Source: Ectocarpus siliculosus
Taxonomy: Eukaryota > Sar > Phaeophyceae > Ectocarpales > Ectocarpaceae
DNA length: 37,587 bases
Reading direction: 5' to 3'
NCBI GenBank assembly: GCA_000310025.1
Contig: FN649753.1
Location: 1,191,210 to 1,228,796, forward strand
Shown here: positions 11,229 through 20,647 of the stretch, one piece after another
Layout: each line of letters begins with the position of its first letter
How positions within the stretch are numbered: position 1 is the first letter of the stretch
The notes under the pieces: model-generated
Told to the model about the DNA's origin: nothing
Database searches by the model: none
Seen by the model: only the letters and a program-made list of their open reading frames with translations
Translations under genes and position numbers: made by a program

Positions 11229-14200
11229 TTGCTGCTTTGGTTGGTTGTGGTCGTCGTTGCTTCGGCTTGTAGTTGTTGGCTTTGGCTGTAGTTGCTGCTA
11301 CTGTTGCTGCTGCTGTTGTTGTTTCAAAAGGATACCTGGGAGGGAGGGAGAGAAAAAGGGAACTTTTTGTGCCTTCCTCCGCGAGAGAGGAGGTGACATG
11401 GTGTGTTTGTGTTCGTCAGGATCATTCTCCGTTCCGCTGATTACCTTCGGCCAAACATGGGCGCCAAAAGGAAACGTGGTGTATTCCTATCCCTAATAGA
11501 GACATCCTAGACTTGGAGGGCGGCCAAAAGGAGAGCTCTTCTTGTTTCATGATGTTAAGGCTTTGCCTTCCGTACCAGAGCTGAAACGCTTGTTTTTGTG
11601 TCGAAATACGGAATGAGGGGAAGAAACAGGTGCGAGAACGGTCAGAGACGGAGGGGAGGGGAGCGGGAACGCTGGCAGCTGCAATATATCCTGTAGAACC
11701 TTGCTTGTCCTTGGAGCACCCACCCCACCCCCATTTTTGTACCCCCCCCCCCCCCCCGCAAATGCTCTCAACACACCCCCTCGGGCTATCTCCAGCGATA
11801 TCGGGGTATTTCAACCACGGGCACCCCCGACGGGGTCCCCAGCAATCCGCAACAGATCCAGCTCTACCCCCGGACCCGTAAGGGAGAACGCCTCCTGCAG
11901 GACCCTCAGAACCGCGTCGGGATGCGGTGGTCACCGACGCCGTACCGGCCGTGGAAGACGCTGGAGAGAATGGCCACCCACGACCAGGCGAGAGAGGATC
12001 ACGGTTGACTTGTTGTTGTTTGTATGTTTGTATGCTTTGGGGCGACACAGAAGCTGATATTGATGATGCGCACAGGGAAACGGAGGATCAACGTTTCACT
12101 TGTTTTTTGTATGCTTTGCGGGACACAGAAGCTGGTATTGCTTTGTACAGAGGGGAAAAGTTTCTTGAGTAAAACAATTACACGACGCTATTTTTTTGTG
12201 CGATTTATGCCTTGCGCATGTTCATTCTTCTCGGCAGTAAACGATTCCGATTTCATCTTTTGGGTTGTTGCTGCTGTTTGTGTCGTTGTTTGTAAGATCG
12301 CACTAACTCGACTTACCGTTGTACTTGCGGTGGTGATATAGAGGCTTTCGGAGGAGCAGTACTGTTGTTATTGGGCCAGTTCTTTTTCACAGATTTCTTT
12401 TGGTAGGGTTCAGATTTTCGGGGTATGTACGTATGTGGCCGGTAGTGTTTTTTTTGTCTGAGGCAGCACCCCAGATCACCCAGGCCTAAGCCTCAGATAA
12501 ACCCGTTTGACCAACTTGTTAGCATCTGAGGTGGAGAGGTTCAGCGGATTTGTGGACACATAGCAAGAAGCGCAGAGACGGCATGAGTGTTTGCTCCCAC
12601 TGGACAGGGAATAGAACCGCTCGCTAAGTTCGTTCCACATCTAAATAACTGCTGCCGCCGTGTCCACGGGATGGTCGAATATTAAATTGTTGGTGGAATC
12701 GAGGGCGGGGATGAGATAAGTGGTAGAATCAACTCTGAGGCCCTTTTCGAATCTTTGCAGGCGTATGTCGTTGGATTGTCTGAGCCGGCCATTCGGGCAA
12801 AAGCTTGGGGCGAAACGAAACCTGACGCGTCTCCTAAACGTCGCTGATCGAGGTGCTTCTGCGATTGTAACGCTCAACTTCACGTCCCCGCCTACCTGCT
12901 GCGCAGTATTGGGAAAGCAACCAGGACCACTACCTCTTGTGCGCGGGGTACGAAGCCTTCCCCCCCGGGAGCGGCGTGTACATCGAGTTGTCCGTGACCG
13001 ACATGATGAAGGCCGAGGACGCTGGGGACGGGCAGCGGGCTGGCGCGCGGGTGGCGCGGGAGGTGAGCGACGAAGGGGGGCGAGGGACAGACAGACAAGG
13101 ACAAGGAAGATTGTGGCGTGCGTATTTATTTGGTAGGCTTATACTGTTTGTGTTGAACGCGGCAACCGGCTGACTATTGAAAACACGTCAGTCAGGCTTT
13201 CAACGAGATAAGAACTGCGACCAGGCTTCCCTGTTGTTTTTCTTTGGTAAGCATGGGCCGCGCTAACCGGTTGAAAAGGCGTCACGTCTTAACGGCGGGG
13301 TGGCACGTGCGATCACGTGTTTTTTCTCGTACAGCCAGTAAGCGGGCTCACCCGACAGGGCGCGTGTGGAGAAGGTCGGACGACAGGGACTGTAGTCTAC
13401 GGGTTCAGAGTACTTCCTTAAGAAGTTCCACACACCTAACAAACGTTCTTGCCTCTCGTGCCTGTGCGGTTGGGGCTCACCATCCGATTGGGCGCGCATC
13501 ACCCAATGGCCTGAACTACGTAGGTATTGGGGTTACCTGGCGCCAATGGCCAGAAGTGGTTCGTGTTTCATGTGTCGCGGCCAGACGAGGCACACGAGGA
13601 GGCGTTCAACATAACCATCCGGGCGATCGTGGACACGAGCAAGGTGAGTCAGTCGTCTCCTACAGCAATCTCGGTGGCGCAAGGCCTTCCTTGCGAGAGT
13701 ACAACACACGAGGTCAGGCCTCCCCTCTCCCACGGAGTGGTTGGCGAAGCGGAAGAACGACTACCCAATGGTGGTGGTGTTGGTCCCGGTATTCCGTACC
13801 GCGGAGCGGGTCCCAATACACCGCGGTAGACATCGCTTGTCACTGGATTTATCTTCCACACTGAAAAGCTGTATATTCCCCAGCACTCAAGTAGTATTTA
13901 GTGCGGTTTCCCGATATATATCGTCTGCCCGATGTTGGAAATTGCTTATTGACTTGAAAATGTATACATTAATTTTATCCGGCTCGGTGTGTTAGGTCCC
14001 CGGTTGTGACAACTGAACGGCTACGTTTGTTTCTGTACTTCGAACCTGTATCCACCGGTCGCTTCCTCTGTGTACCCCCACCGCTCACCACGCCGTCGGC
14101 TGTGTAGATTTTTTTATACCGCGGTTGTTTTTGCTTGTCACAACACCGCGGTATGGTACGGTACGGTAGATATCTCTCTACCACCACTGGCCTTGTGCCG

Positions 14201-15054
14201 AAGTGCCAATGGGCGCGGGGTCCACGTACTCCCGTACGTACTGACGAGGTGGGAAGTAGCTGAGAACCTTCTCCTCTATGGGACACGCCGGCGCTGCCGT
14301 GCGATCGGTTGTTGTGGCGCTCATCACCCCAAGGGCTGAACGGCAGCGCGCTTCGTTTTTTGGCGCCAATTCTGCGAAACGGAAGTCGTTCATGTGCCGA
14401 TCGTGCAGTCTGCTTCGTGTCACAACGAAATGCGATTTGTTCCGGAAAGTTCCGGAAACCATGGCACCCAACAAACCCTGTGACTGTTTGGCTAATTGCG
14501 ACGAGATGCAGCGTCAGGACCGTACCCGCGCTTGTGTATCTGATCGAGAGAGCACGCATCAAGTGATCCCGCCTTCCATCTGTCCTTCCTAAATATTTTG
14601 TATGTGTGTGCCCTGCCAACAGATGCCTGGGGTACCCCGCCCTCACGAGCCTGGCCGAGCGCCGCAGCTGGCGCAGCCCCCGGTGCTGCCGCCACCGCCA
14701 TCGACCGTTAGGCCCGGTGCTGTGCCTGCCCCGCCGGCTCCGTTTAACGCGCACCAACAGCAACAGCAGCACCAGCGGGGGCGAGGGCAGCCGTTTGCGG
14801 CGCCGTCGAATTTTGCCGGCCCCTCTCCGCCGCCCTCTTCCCCGTCTACGTCGTACGCCTTCTCTAACGCAACCTCCTCCGCCTCCAACTCCCCGGCCGA
14901 AGGGCAGAAGCAGCTCCCGGGTTCCGTTAGCTTCAACCGCGGCGGGCCCGCGGCGAAGGCTGCGTCAGCAGCGGCAGTGCCGGCTCCCCCGCCACCCCCG
15001 CAGGCGTCGTCCTTACCCGGCGGCGGCGGCGGCGGCGGCGGCGGTGGTTATGTT

Positions 15055-15093
<39 letters not shown>

Positions 15094-15178
15094 CAACAAC
15101 CACCGGAGAATACGGTGGACGAGCTGAGCGACCTCCTGTCGAGCCTGAACATGGCCAAATTTAGGTGAAGAGAGAGGG

Positions 15179-15217
<39 letters not shown>

Positions 15218-16176
15218 GCCTCTGTTGGAAGGTGGGAGAAGTGAGACCACGTGTAAACGTTCACGCAAAACTGCTCGTATTATAGTTCGTAAGGCTTGCC
15301 TTCGTTTTTATCGTGGACGGGTTCTCTAATAGAACCGGTGCTTGGTGTGGCCGAAAATCTCGATACAGGTCGGCGTTCGACAGGCAGAACGTGGACTTAA
15401 AAGCTCTCAAGATGATGACCGCGGAGAGCGAGCTCTCTGGCATCGCCATCCCGCTGGGTGAGTTCCAGTAATATTCATAGTCGCGACGGTTTTCCGGAGG
15501 AGGAGGAGAAAGGCGTTTCGAACGCGCGGCGGCCGCTTGGTCAAGGCCGGGGGAGGGTAGAAGTCGTCGTGTGGTCGAGGAATGAGTGTGGATGTAAAGG
15601 GGAAGAAGAGATTGTCCGTAAGATGGGGGAGGGAATGCGGATGAGGAAAGGCAAGGCAATTGTTACCTGGGGATAGTGTACGTTTGGTGATCGCGAGAAG
15701 GTCAATGACGCCCTGGACCCTCCAGAATAGCATGCTGACACGGGGAATACACGGGGGTATTTTCTATAGAGAATCCGGGAGAAGCGTGGACGGTTTTACT
15801 ACTAACGGTATCTTGGGTCAACCTCCCTTCTCGAAGCCAGTAAATTACGATGTATTCTTGAAGTGTTTTAGAGGCCAAAAAAATGTTTGAGCACTCTCTC
15901 CCCCCCGCCCCCCTCCCCAGTTGGTTAACCCCCTCCTCTATCAGCAGCTGTAGTTTTTTTTTTGTTGCGGGAGTGCGCTCGAAGGCCGCCCTTTCCATTC
16001 CCTGCCATCAAACCACGTACACACAACAACGAGTTTATTCAGTTCGTTGCGCTGGAGCATTGCTGCCGTATAACTTTCATCCTTTGTGCCCTTGTTCCCT
16101 TCCTTCTCCTCTCGCCTGCTGCCGAGGCCCGCGAATAAAGCTCATGAAGGAGCTTGGCATCGCAAGGGGTCGATGA
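8994..16176 (+). CDS. Tandem CCCH zinc finger protein with C-terminal SAM domain, 7 exons
   Basis: Exons are 8994-9146, 10971-11180, 12907-13062, 13524-13643, 14623-15164, 15369-15457 and 16127-16176. All donors are GT, mostly GTGAG, and the joined length is 440 codons (439 aa). Two CX5CX4CX3H fingers bind zinc through C11/C17/C22/H26 and C42/C48/C53/H57; the second is split by intron 1 after K51. This spacing recalls Nab2/ZC3H14-type poly(A)-binding fingers. Residues about 60-213 form a compact domain I do not recognise. Residues 214-355 are Pro/Ser/Ala-rich, followed by Gly and Gln runs (about 345-372). The SAM domain spans about 376-437 over three exons: VDELSDLLSSLNMAKF, then FDRQNVDLKALKMMTAE, then LGPRIKLMKELGI. 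A role as an RNA-binding post-transcriptional regulator is inference. The first ATG is uncertain, because an in-frame Ser-rich stretch and an acceptor-like CAG near 8939 could mean an upstream exon. The acceptor of exon 4 could also be at 13553. Confidence 0.8.
9572..9636. repeat. Imperfect inverted repeat (hairpin) in intron 1 of the CCCH gene
   Basis: The left arm at 9572-9597 (GACTTGTCTTCAGTG then AAAAGTGTCCC) pairs with a right arm at 9609-9636, with a loop of about 11 bases and a few mismatches. A second, smaller hairpin lies at 9741-9778 (ACTATGATAG with CTATTATAGT). Two foldbacks 150 bp apart suggest a small inverted-repeat element such as a MITE remnant, but no target-site duplication was identified. 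Confidence 0.55.
9864..10500 (-). pseudogene. Possible decayed mobile-element ORF (SANT/Myb-like?)
   Basis: Two overlapping minus-strand frames, 10500-10183 and then 10226-9864, read like one protein interrupted by a frameshift. The first contains RYTALPDIPLLSCAATIKCW and, further on, YPPTSCTISDYLQQV. The second contains a charged helix, LLSEKEQKVAKLACKEEN. The order (aromatic/acidic helix, conserved Trp, Cys-centred helix, then coiled charged helix) is reminiscent of SANT/Myb-like proteins common in brown-algal repeats. This is pattern memory, not an alignment, and it could be noncoding. It sits inside intron 1 of the CCCH gene on the opposite strand. Confidence 0.25.
11181..12906 (+). other. 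Intron 2 of the CCCH gene
   Basis: The 1.7-kb intron opens with GTGAGT and a TTG microsatellite at about 11194-11226. A 16-base C run lies at 11742-11757. Its 3' half has a duplicated segment (12007-12140). No additional exon fits the phase-0 junctions on either side. Confidence 0.6.
12007..12140 (+). repeat. Imperfect direct duplication
   Basis: The segments at 12007-12062 and 12097-12140 share the series ACTTGTT, TTTGTATGCTTTG, GACACAGAAGCTG and TATTG, with a short deletion in the second copy. It is a local duplication inside intron 2 of the CCCH gene, with no sign of function. Confidence 0.55.
14116..14154. repeat. Small palindromic hairpin
   Basis: ATACCGCGGTTGT at 14116-14128 pairs with ACAACACCGCGGTAT at 14140-14154 around a short loop, with one unpaired pair of bases. 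It lies in intron 4 of the CCCH gene, and related TACCGCGG/CACCGCGGTA words occur near 13797-13828. It could be the tip of a foldback element. Confidence 0.45.
15183..15214 (+). repeat. (GA)n microsatellite
   Basis: A pure GA dinucleotide run of about 16 units lies 17 bases downstream of the exon 5 donor of the CCCH gene, within the 204-bp intron that splits the SAM domain. Confidence 0.9.
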
Positions 16177-17463
16177 ACGCGGCAGTGGCGGTGGCGTCAG
16201 CGGCAGTCCCCCCCCCCCCCCCCCCCGGGCCAACGTGTTGTGCCCTCGTTGCTTGTGATGGCACTCCCGATTGAGAAGGCCACAAGAAGAAACGGCAGTG
16301 CTTTGTTTGGCGTCGCTGTTTGGGGGGCGCCGTGGTCAGCACCGAGAATATTACGGGGGGGGGAGGGTGATAGCTGCGGGATGAGCTGCAGCAGATCTGC
16401 ACCCGCGGAGCAGGCGCCGCGGGCGGCGGCGCCGGAGAGACGGGTAGGGCGGACATGCTGTTCGTCCTGCCTTCCTGCCGGCCAAGCACAGCAACGGCAG
16501 CGGGCGTGCTGCGTGGTAGCGCCCCGCGCTAATCGGTGCGGAGAGTTTTTTGCGAAAGTAGACATTCGCGAAGTTGTACCGCATGGTGTGTTGGGTGTTG
16601 GGTGAATGGGTTTGCGCAGAGCAGAGTGTACACATCGAGCGCCCGAAGATTGGAGCAGCTTGGGGGGCGGGGAGCTTGCAGCACGGTGCGCGGCACGTAA
16701 GTACTCGTTGTGTCCCCTCCGTTTCCCTTTCCGTTTCCCTTTCCCCCTTCCTTTTTCCCTCCTTTTTCCCTTTCTTCCTTTCCTCTTTTCCCTCGCCTTG
16801 CAAGAGGAATGGTCCCAGTGGGGCGAGAGATGTAGAGATGGCTGAGAGCAACAATCACCCAAGCAGTTTGAGCTGGAAGGTGTTTGGGGGGGGGGGGGGG
16901 GTTGAGGAAGAGTATTTTGCTGGAGGACACCTCCATGTCAGACGACCTTGGTTTCATTTTGGGTCGTATTCGTCGCTGGCATCAACAAGCATGTTGATGA
17001 ACAAAACGCTGTAATTTTTCCGGGCGGAAGGTCAAGGGCTGGCCTGCAAGTAGTAGCTTATTTCGCGAGGGGGTTGCTGCTTTTGGTGCAGATCGGGTGT
17101 GGCTTCACCTTCCAAAGCTTTAATAGGTGGGCGGCGGGGTTCTGACGACATTCCGGTTTGCTTTTCGGTGTCCTTTGGTGTCGTAGTTTGTCCTCTTATT
17201 CGAATCCCTCTTGGTGAACCCAACAAAACATGTAGAAGTACGTGCTAACGTTTTCCGGTCTACGGTACGAGGGAAGGAAAAAGGAGAATGACCTTTTAGA
17301 GAAGCGTTCCGGCGTTTCCACGCTGTTTGCCGGTGCGAGTATGCTTCGGGGCGTTGCTTTACGTATCGCTGCCGATTGTTGCGCACTTTCTTGTATTCAC
17401 GTCGCCACGAGTTTTGAGGTTCTGCGCAGGTTGGGAGGAGCAGGGGGGTCAAGCCCATCCCCT
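16177..17463. other. Spacer downstream of the CCCH gene
   Basis: I see no convincing gene here. The stretch holds C and G runs at 16208-16226 and 16886-16901 and a TTTCCC-rich pyrimidine tract at about 16716-16800. Its beginning should contain the 3' untranslated region of the CCCH gene. Long open frames on both strands are Arg/Pro-rich composition effects. Confidence 0.5.
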
Positions 17464-17563
17464 NNNNNNNNNNNNNNNNNNNNNNNNNNNNNNNNNNNNN
17501 NNNNNNNNNNNNNNNNNNNNNNNNNNNNNNNNNNNNNNNNNNNNNNNNNNNNNNNNNNNNNNN
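17464..17563. other. Assembly gap of 100 N
   Basis: There are exactly 100 undetermined bases, the usual placeholder for a gap of unknown size between contigs. Frames that run through it are artefacts. Sequence order and orientation across this point depend on scaffolding. Confidence 0.98.
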
Positions 17564-17859
17564 GTTGCTTGTGTGACAGACAGCCCCTTGACTAGGGGAA
17601 GTGGATGCCTCGGAATTGTCAGTATCTTGTATTCTCCGGAGTATCAAATATGAGCGTACTGGACAACAGTCAGACAGAGCGGTTTGGTTTTGTGAAAGTA
17701 TTTGTGAAAATTCGCAAGGAAGTGTTCCGGGGGGGGGGCGGTGTCTCTCGAGTGCAGCAGGTGTATCTAGAAAAACAGACGCTGGCAGAGGGGGTGGGTG
17801 GGTGAGCTGCTGGAAGGGAAGGCCTGTGTGTGTTGCCGCAACAGGCGGAGGATGGCACC

Positions 17860-18055
17860 CCTCCCGGGCCGATTTTCCAAGCTCCACAGCTCCACAGCCA
17901 ACACCGTAAACGGTGGATTCGGAAACATCTCGGTCGAGGTGCCGGTAGAAATATCGGGCTCTTTCCGCGCCCCCTTGGTTGTTGTGGAGCAAAATCGAGG
18001 ATTGAACGTCGGTTCAGCGGGGGGGTGCCATCTCTTCGCCGCTTGCGGTGTGGTA
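17860..18055 (-). pseudogene. Frameshifted helix-turn-helix fragment of a transposase-like gene
   Basis: On the minus strand, one frame reads RKRRR then LNRRSILDFA. A one-base shift then leads into LHNNQGGAERARYFYRHLDR and DVSESTVYGVG. Joined, this resembles the N-terminal helix-turn-helix of pogo/Tigger-type DDE transposases (a basic patch, an IxxFALxxG helix, AAR-F, then a VSESTVR-like recognition helix). The catalytic DDE domain is not visible; it may have been lost or may lie in or beyond the nearby assembly gap. The frameshift and truncation indicate a dead copy, though a sequencing error cannot be excluded in this low-quality area. Confidence 0.5.
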
Positions 18056-18257
18056 GTCGTCTCTCGTGGATGGCACCTGTCGTCGTATCTTCGTCCTCAT
18101 CATTAAGTTGGTGGCCGTCGAGATGGGGATGCGCAATATTACCTGAAGTCAAATCAAGAAGGAGCATTCTACTTGGCAGCACGCAGTGTTAATTAAGGGG
18201 TGTGCACTAATGAGGTTGTTTCTACCGCATGGTGCGTTATGCGAGGGTGGCTTTGAT

Positions 18258-18464
18258 GATAGTCGTAAAACGGGGCGACCGTTGACGGCGACACCCCTCC
18301 CTGAATATTCGTGTACACGCATTTAAGATAGTCGTAAAACGGGGCGACCGTTGACGGCGACACCCCTCCCTGAATATTCGTGTACACGCATTTAAGATAG
18401 TCGTAAAACGGGGCGACCGTTGACGGCGACACCCCTCCCTGAATATTCGTGTACACACATTTCT
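18258..18464. repeat. Three tandem copies of a 69-bp repeat
   Basis: Three almost identical units start at 18258, 18327 and 18396. Each begins GATAGTCGTAAAACGGGGCG and ends with a GTGTACAC palindrome; the last unit differs only in its final bases. Because 69 is divisible by three, a minus-strand frame reads a 23-residue repeat (with NIQGGVSPSTVAPFYDY) three times, but no gene context supports translation. The very low divergence points to recent amplification. Confidence 0.9.
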
Positions 18465-20647
18465 TAAATGCGTGTTGGGTTTATCTGAATTCGATCGAAC
18501 CTCGGCACTGGATTGACGTCTGCGTAGTCGCGTGATGATGCAGCACAACAAGGTAGAAGTGACAGCTGTCGACCGTAAAAAAAACGGTGCGTGTGGTGTA
18601 ACTCTAAACCACAAGAGCTCGGTCTCTTAAGATGGCAGGCCTCTCTCTCCCTTGATCATTGATCATGGGTACCCCGATATACATAAAACTCGCCAATGTC
18701 ATCAATGGCCTCCGTGCGCCGACAGCTGTCCGCTCTCCAACCGAAGCAAATGGATCGAGGGCTCGTTGCACGAAGAGAAAGAAGGCCCGCCCCCTGTCCC
18801 CTCACCTCGCCATCGAAACACGCCCGAACCACGTAGACTATATGAATGCGCACCCTACGAAGGCGGGGGGTGTTCATCGTCGGGGGGGGGTTCCTGCCAG
18901 ACAGGCCCAAGACAATGTGCTCGTACTCCGGCGACCGGTGTCACATGTACACAATCTATGTAACATGCATCACGACCAGCATTTTTAATTTTGACATTGG
19001 GCACTCATCAACTTTTGCACACATGTCGGTGAAGCGCCCAGAACCTCGTACAAAAACGAAGGCACCGTCATACATGTGTTACACCAACTAATACTATGGA
19101 GCCCATCAGCAAGAACATACCGTATTCTGATATCCTAGTCCTCAGCTATCACTCGCTGGGTCAACACGTCAACACAGAGATAGCACACGCGGCGCAATCC
19201 CACCAAGAGTTGCGTTTGGATCTGAAACGGTTGTACTTCGACTCTACCGCGTTTTGAGTACGTGCAACGGCCGTGGACTCCCCTCCCGCAATAGTTGGCC
19301 GAGCACACAAACATAGAATCTGCACCGCCAACCTGAGGCTCAGGATTGTTTGTACAGAATGATCATGCACAGGAGAGCATCGGCAGTGCAGCACCTCAGG
19401 CCAGGAGTGCAGACGAGAGGTGCACGTGCACAGGCAACATCAAAGAGCGTCTGCCTCACAGCCTCTTTCCGCTGGCGTGTTGCTCTTAGACTGTCAGGTA
19501 CGTATGTTGTAACAAGCACTTCCCAAAAAAGCTTGTCAAGTTATTATTGCCCGAAGAACAGTGCCAACTTGGTGAAGGATACGGTCACAGACTTGACGAA
19601 GAGCGCCGCATACAATGACGAGAACTAGAGTTGTATGGTGAGGTGCGGTGGTCTTTGTTCTAAAACGGTTTGCCGGTTCTTTCGTGATGTTGCCGCAGCA
19701 CACATACATGCGAGATACGTTACATGATTAGATATGGTGAGCCTTTCGGCAGTGATGAATACGACGACTTTCAAATCGTTCAGGAAATCAGGTACTAGCT
19801 CACACGGCAACAGATTCGTCGCACAATCTCGACGATCGTTCTCAAACGCACTCAAGTAATTACTTCTTCAACGATTCCAATACTGCGCGGAGCAATCTCC
19901 CTCTTCAATCAAGCACCGTTTTGTTCGCTTCAAAGAGACAACTGCTGAAACTTTATGAACGTATCGCTCGGTGCAACTCATCTGATCATCAAAAAGATCC
20001 ATCTGTGTGCACTAGTCTGTAGAGTACGCGCAACCCACACAACCACTCAGCGACTCGATACCAGAACTGACTTCTGGCGAATCGCTATTAACATACTACT
20101 ACCTATTTTCGAAGACGAGGTGAGGCGGGTGATGCACCCACCGAAGGTTCCCCCCGAACAAACTTGATGATGTGCCAACGCTTGATTATGCCAATGCTTC
20201 AACAATAAATAGCTGAATTCGTTCTGTGGACTACCCAACGCTGGCAAGTTTGGCTGGGTGGGGTGTTGCGTGAGAGCAGCTTCAGAGTTGTGTCGAAGCG
20301 CAAGCAAGCGCATTGGCAGCTAGCCCTCGACTGAGTTTTTTTTATCGAAAACGAAGTGGGTTACTTTAGTGGGCATCGTCTACGCATACAAGTCTACATA
20401 TAGCGCAACGCTTGCAACACTTTGGCCTTGCTGTATGGGCGCCCACAGCACTCTTTGGCATTCGTTGCAATCAAGATCGTTGACACCAAACTTTCAACAG
20501 ACTACCCTCTCGCACGGTGCTGCTGCACCTGCCAACAACCCGGCATCTCTCATTTTACTTGGAGGCCATTCGATTGGGGCTAATCTTGTTTTCGCTCGCA
20601 CTCCCAACACTATCGCTTCTGTTTTCCGACAGAAAAATACCAACAAA
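18465..20647. other. Spacer upstream of the pseudokinase gene
   Basis: Over 2 kb hold no gene that I can support. Base composition is more AT-rich than the exons. The plus-strand frame of the next gene is open from 20369, and an in-frame ATG at 20435 offers an alternative, longer start. The promoter of the kinase-like gene should lie here, but no motif is clear. Confidence 0.5.

Noticed and set aside
16197-16957. Minus-strand Lys/Arg/Gly-rich frames after the CCCH gene
   Set aside because: They come from the TTTCCC pyrimidine tract and poly-C runs; no domain and no splice signals.
17120-17992. Minus-strand 290-codon frame crossing the N gap
   Set aside because: It contains the undetermined bases; only the first 40 codons resemble a transposase domain, and the rest is not recognisable.
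18193-18456. Three-repeat 23-residue minus-strand peptide as a repeat protein gene
   Set aside because: No ATG, splice partner or flanking coding sequence; the open frame follows simply from a 69-bp repeat divisible by three.
18258-18464. CRISPR-like array
   Set aside because: The units are directly adjacent with no variable spacers, and the host is eukaryotic.
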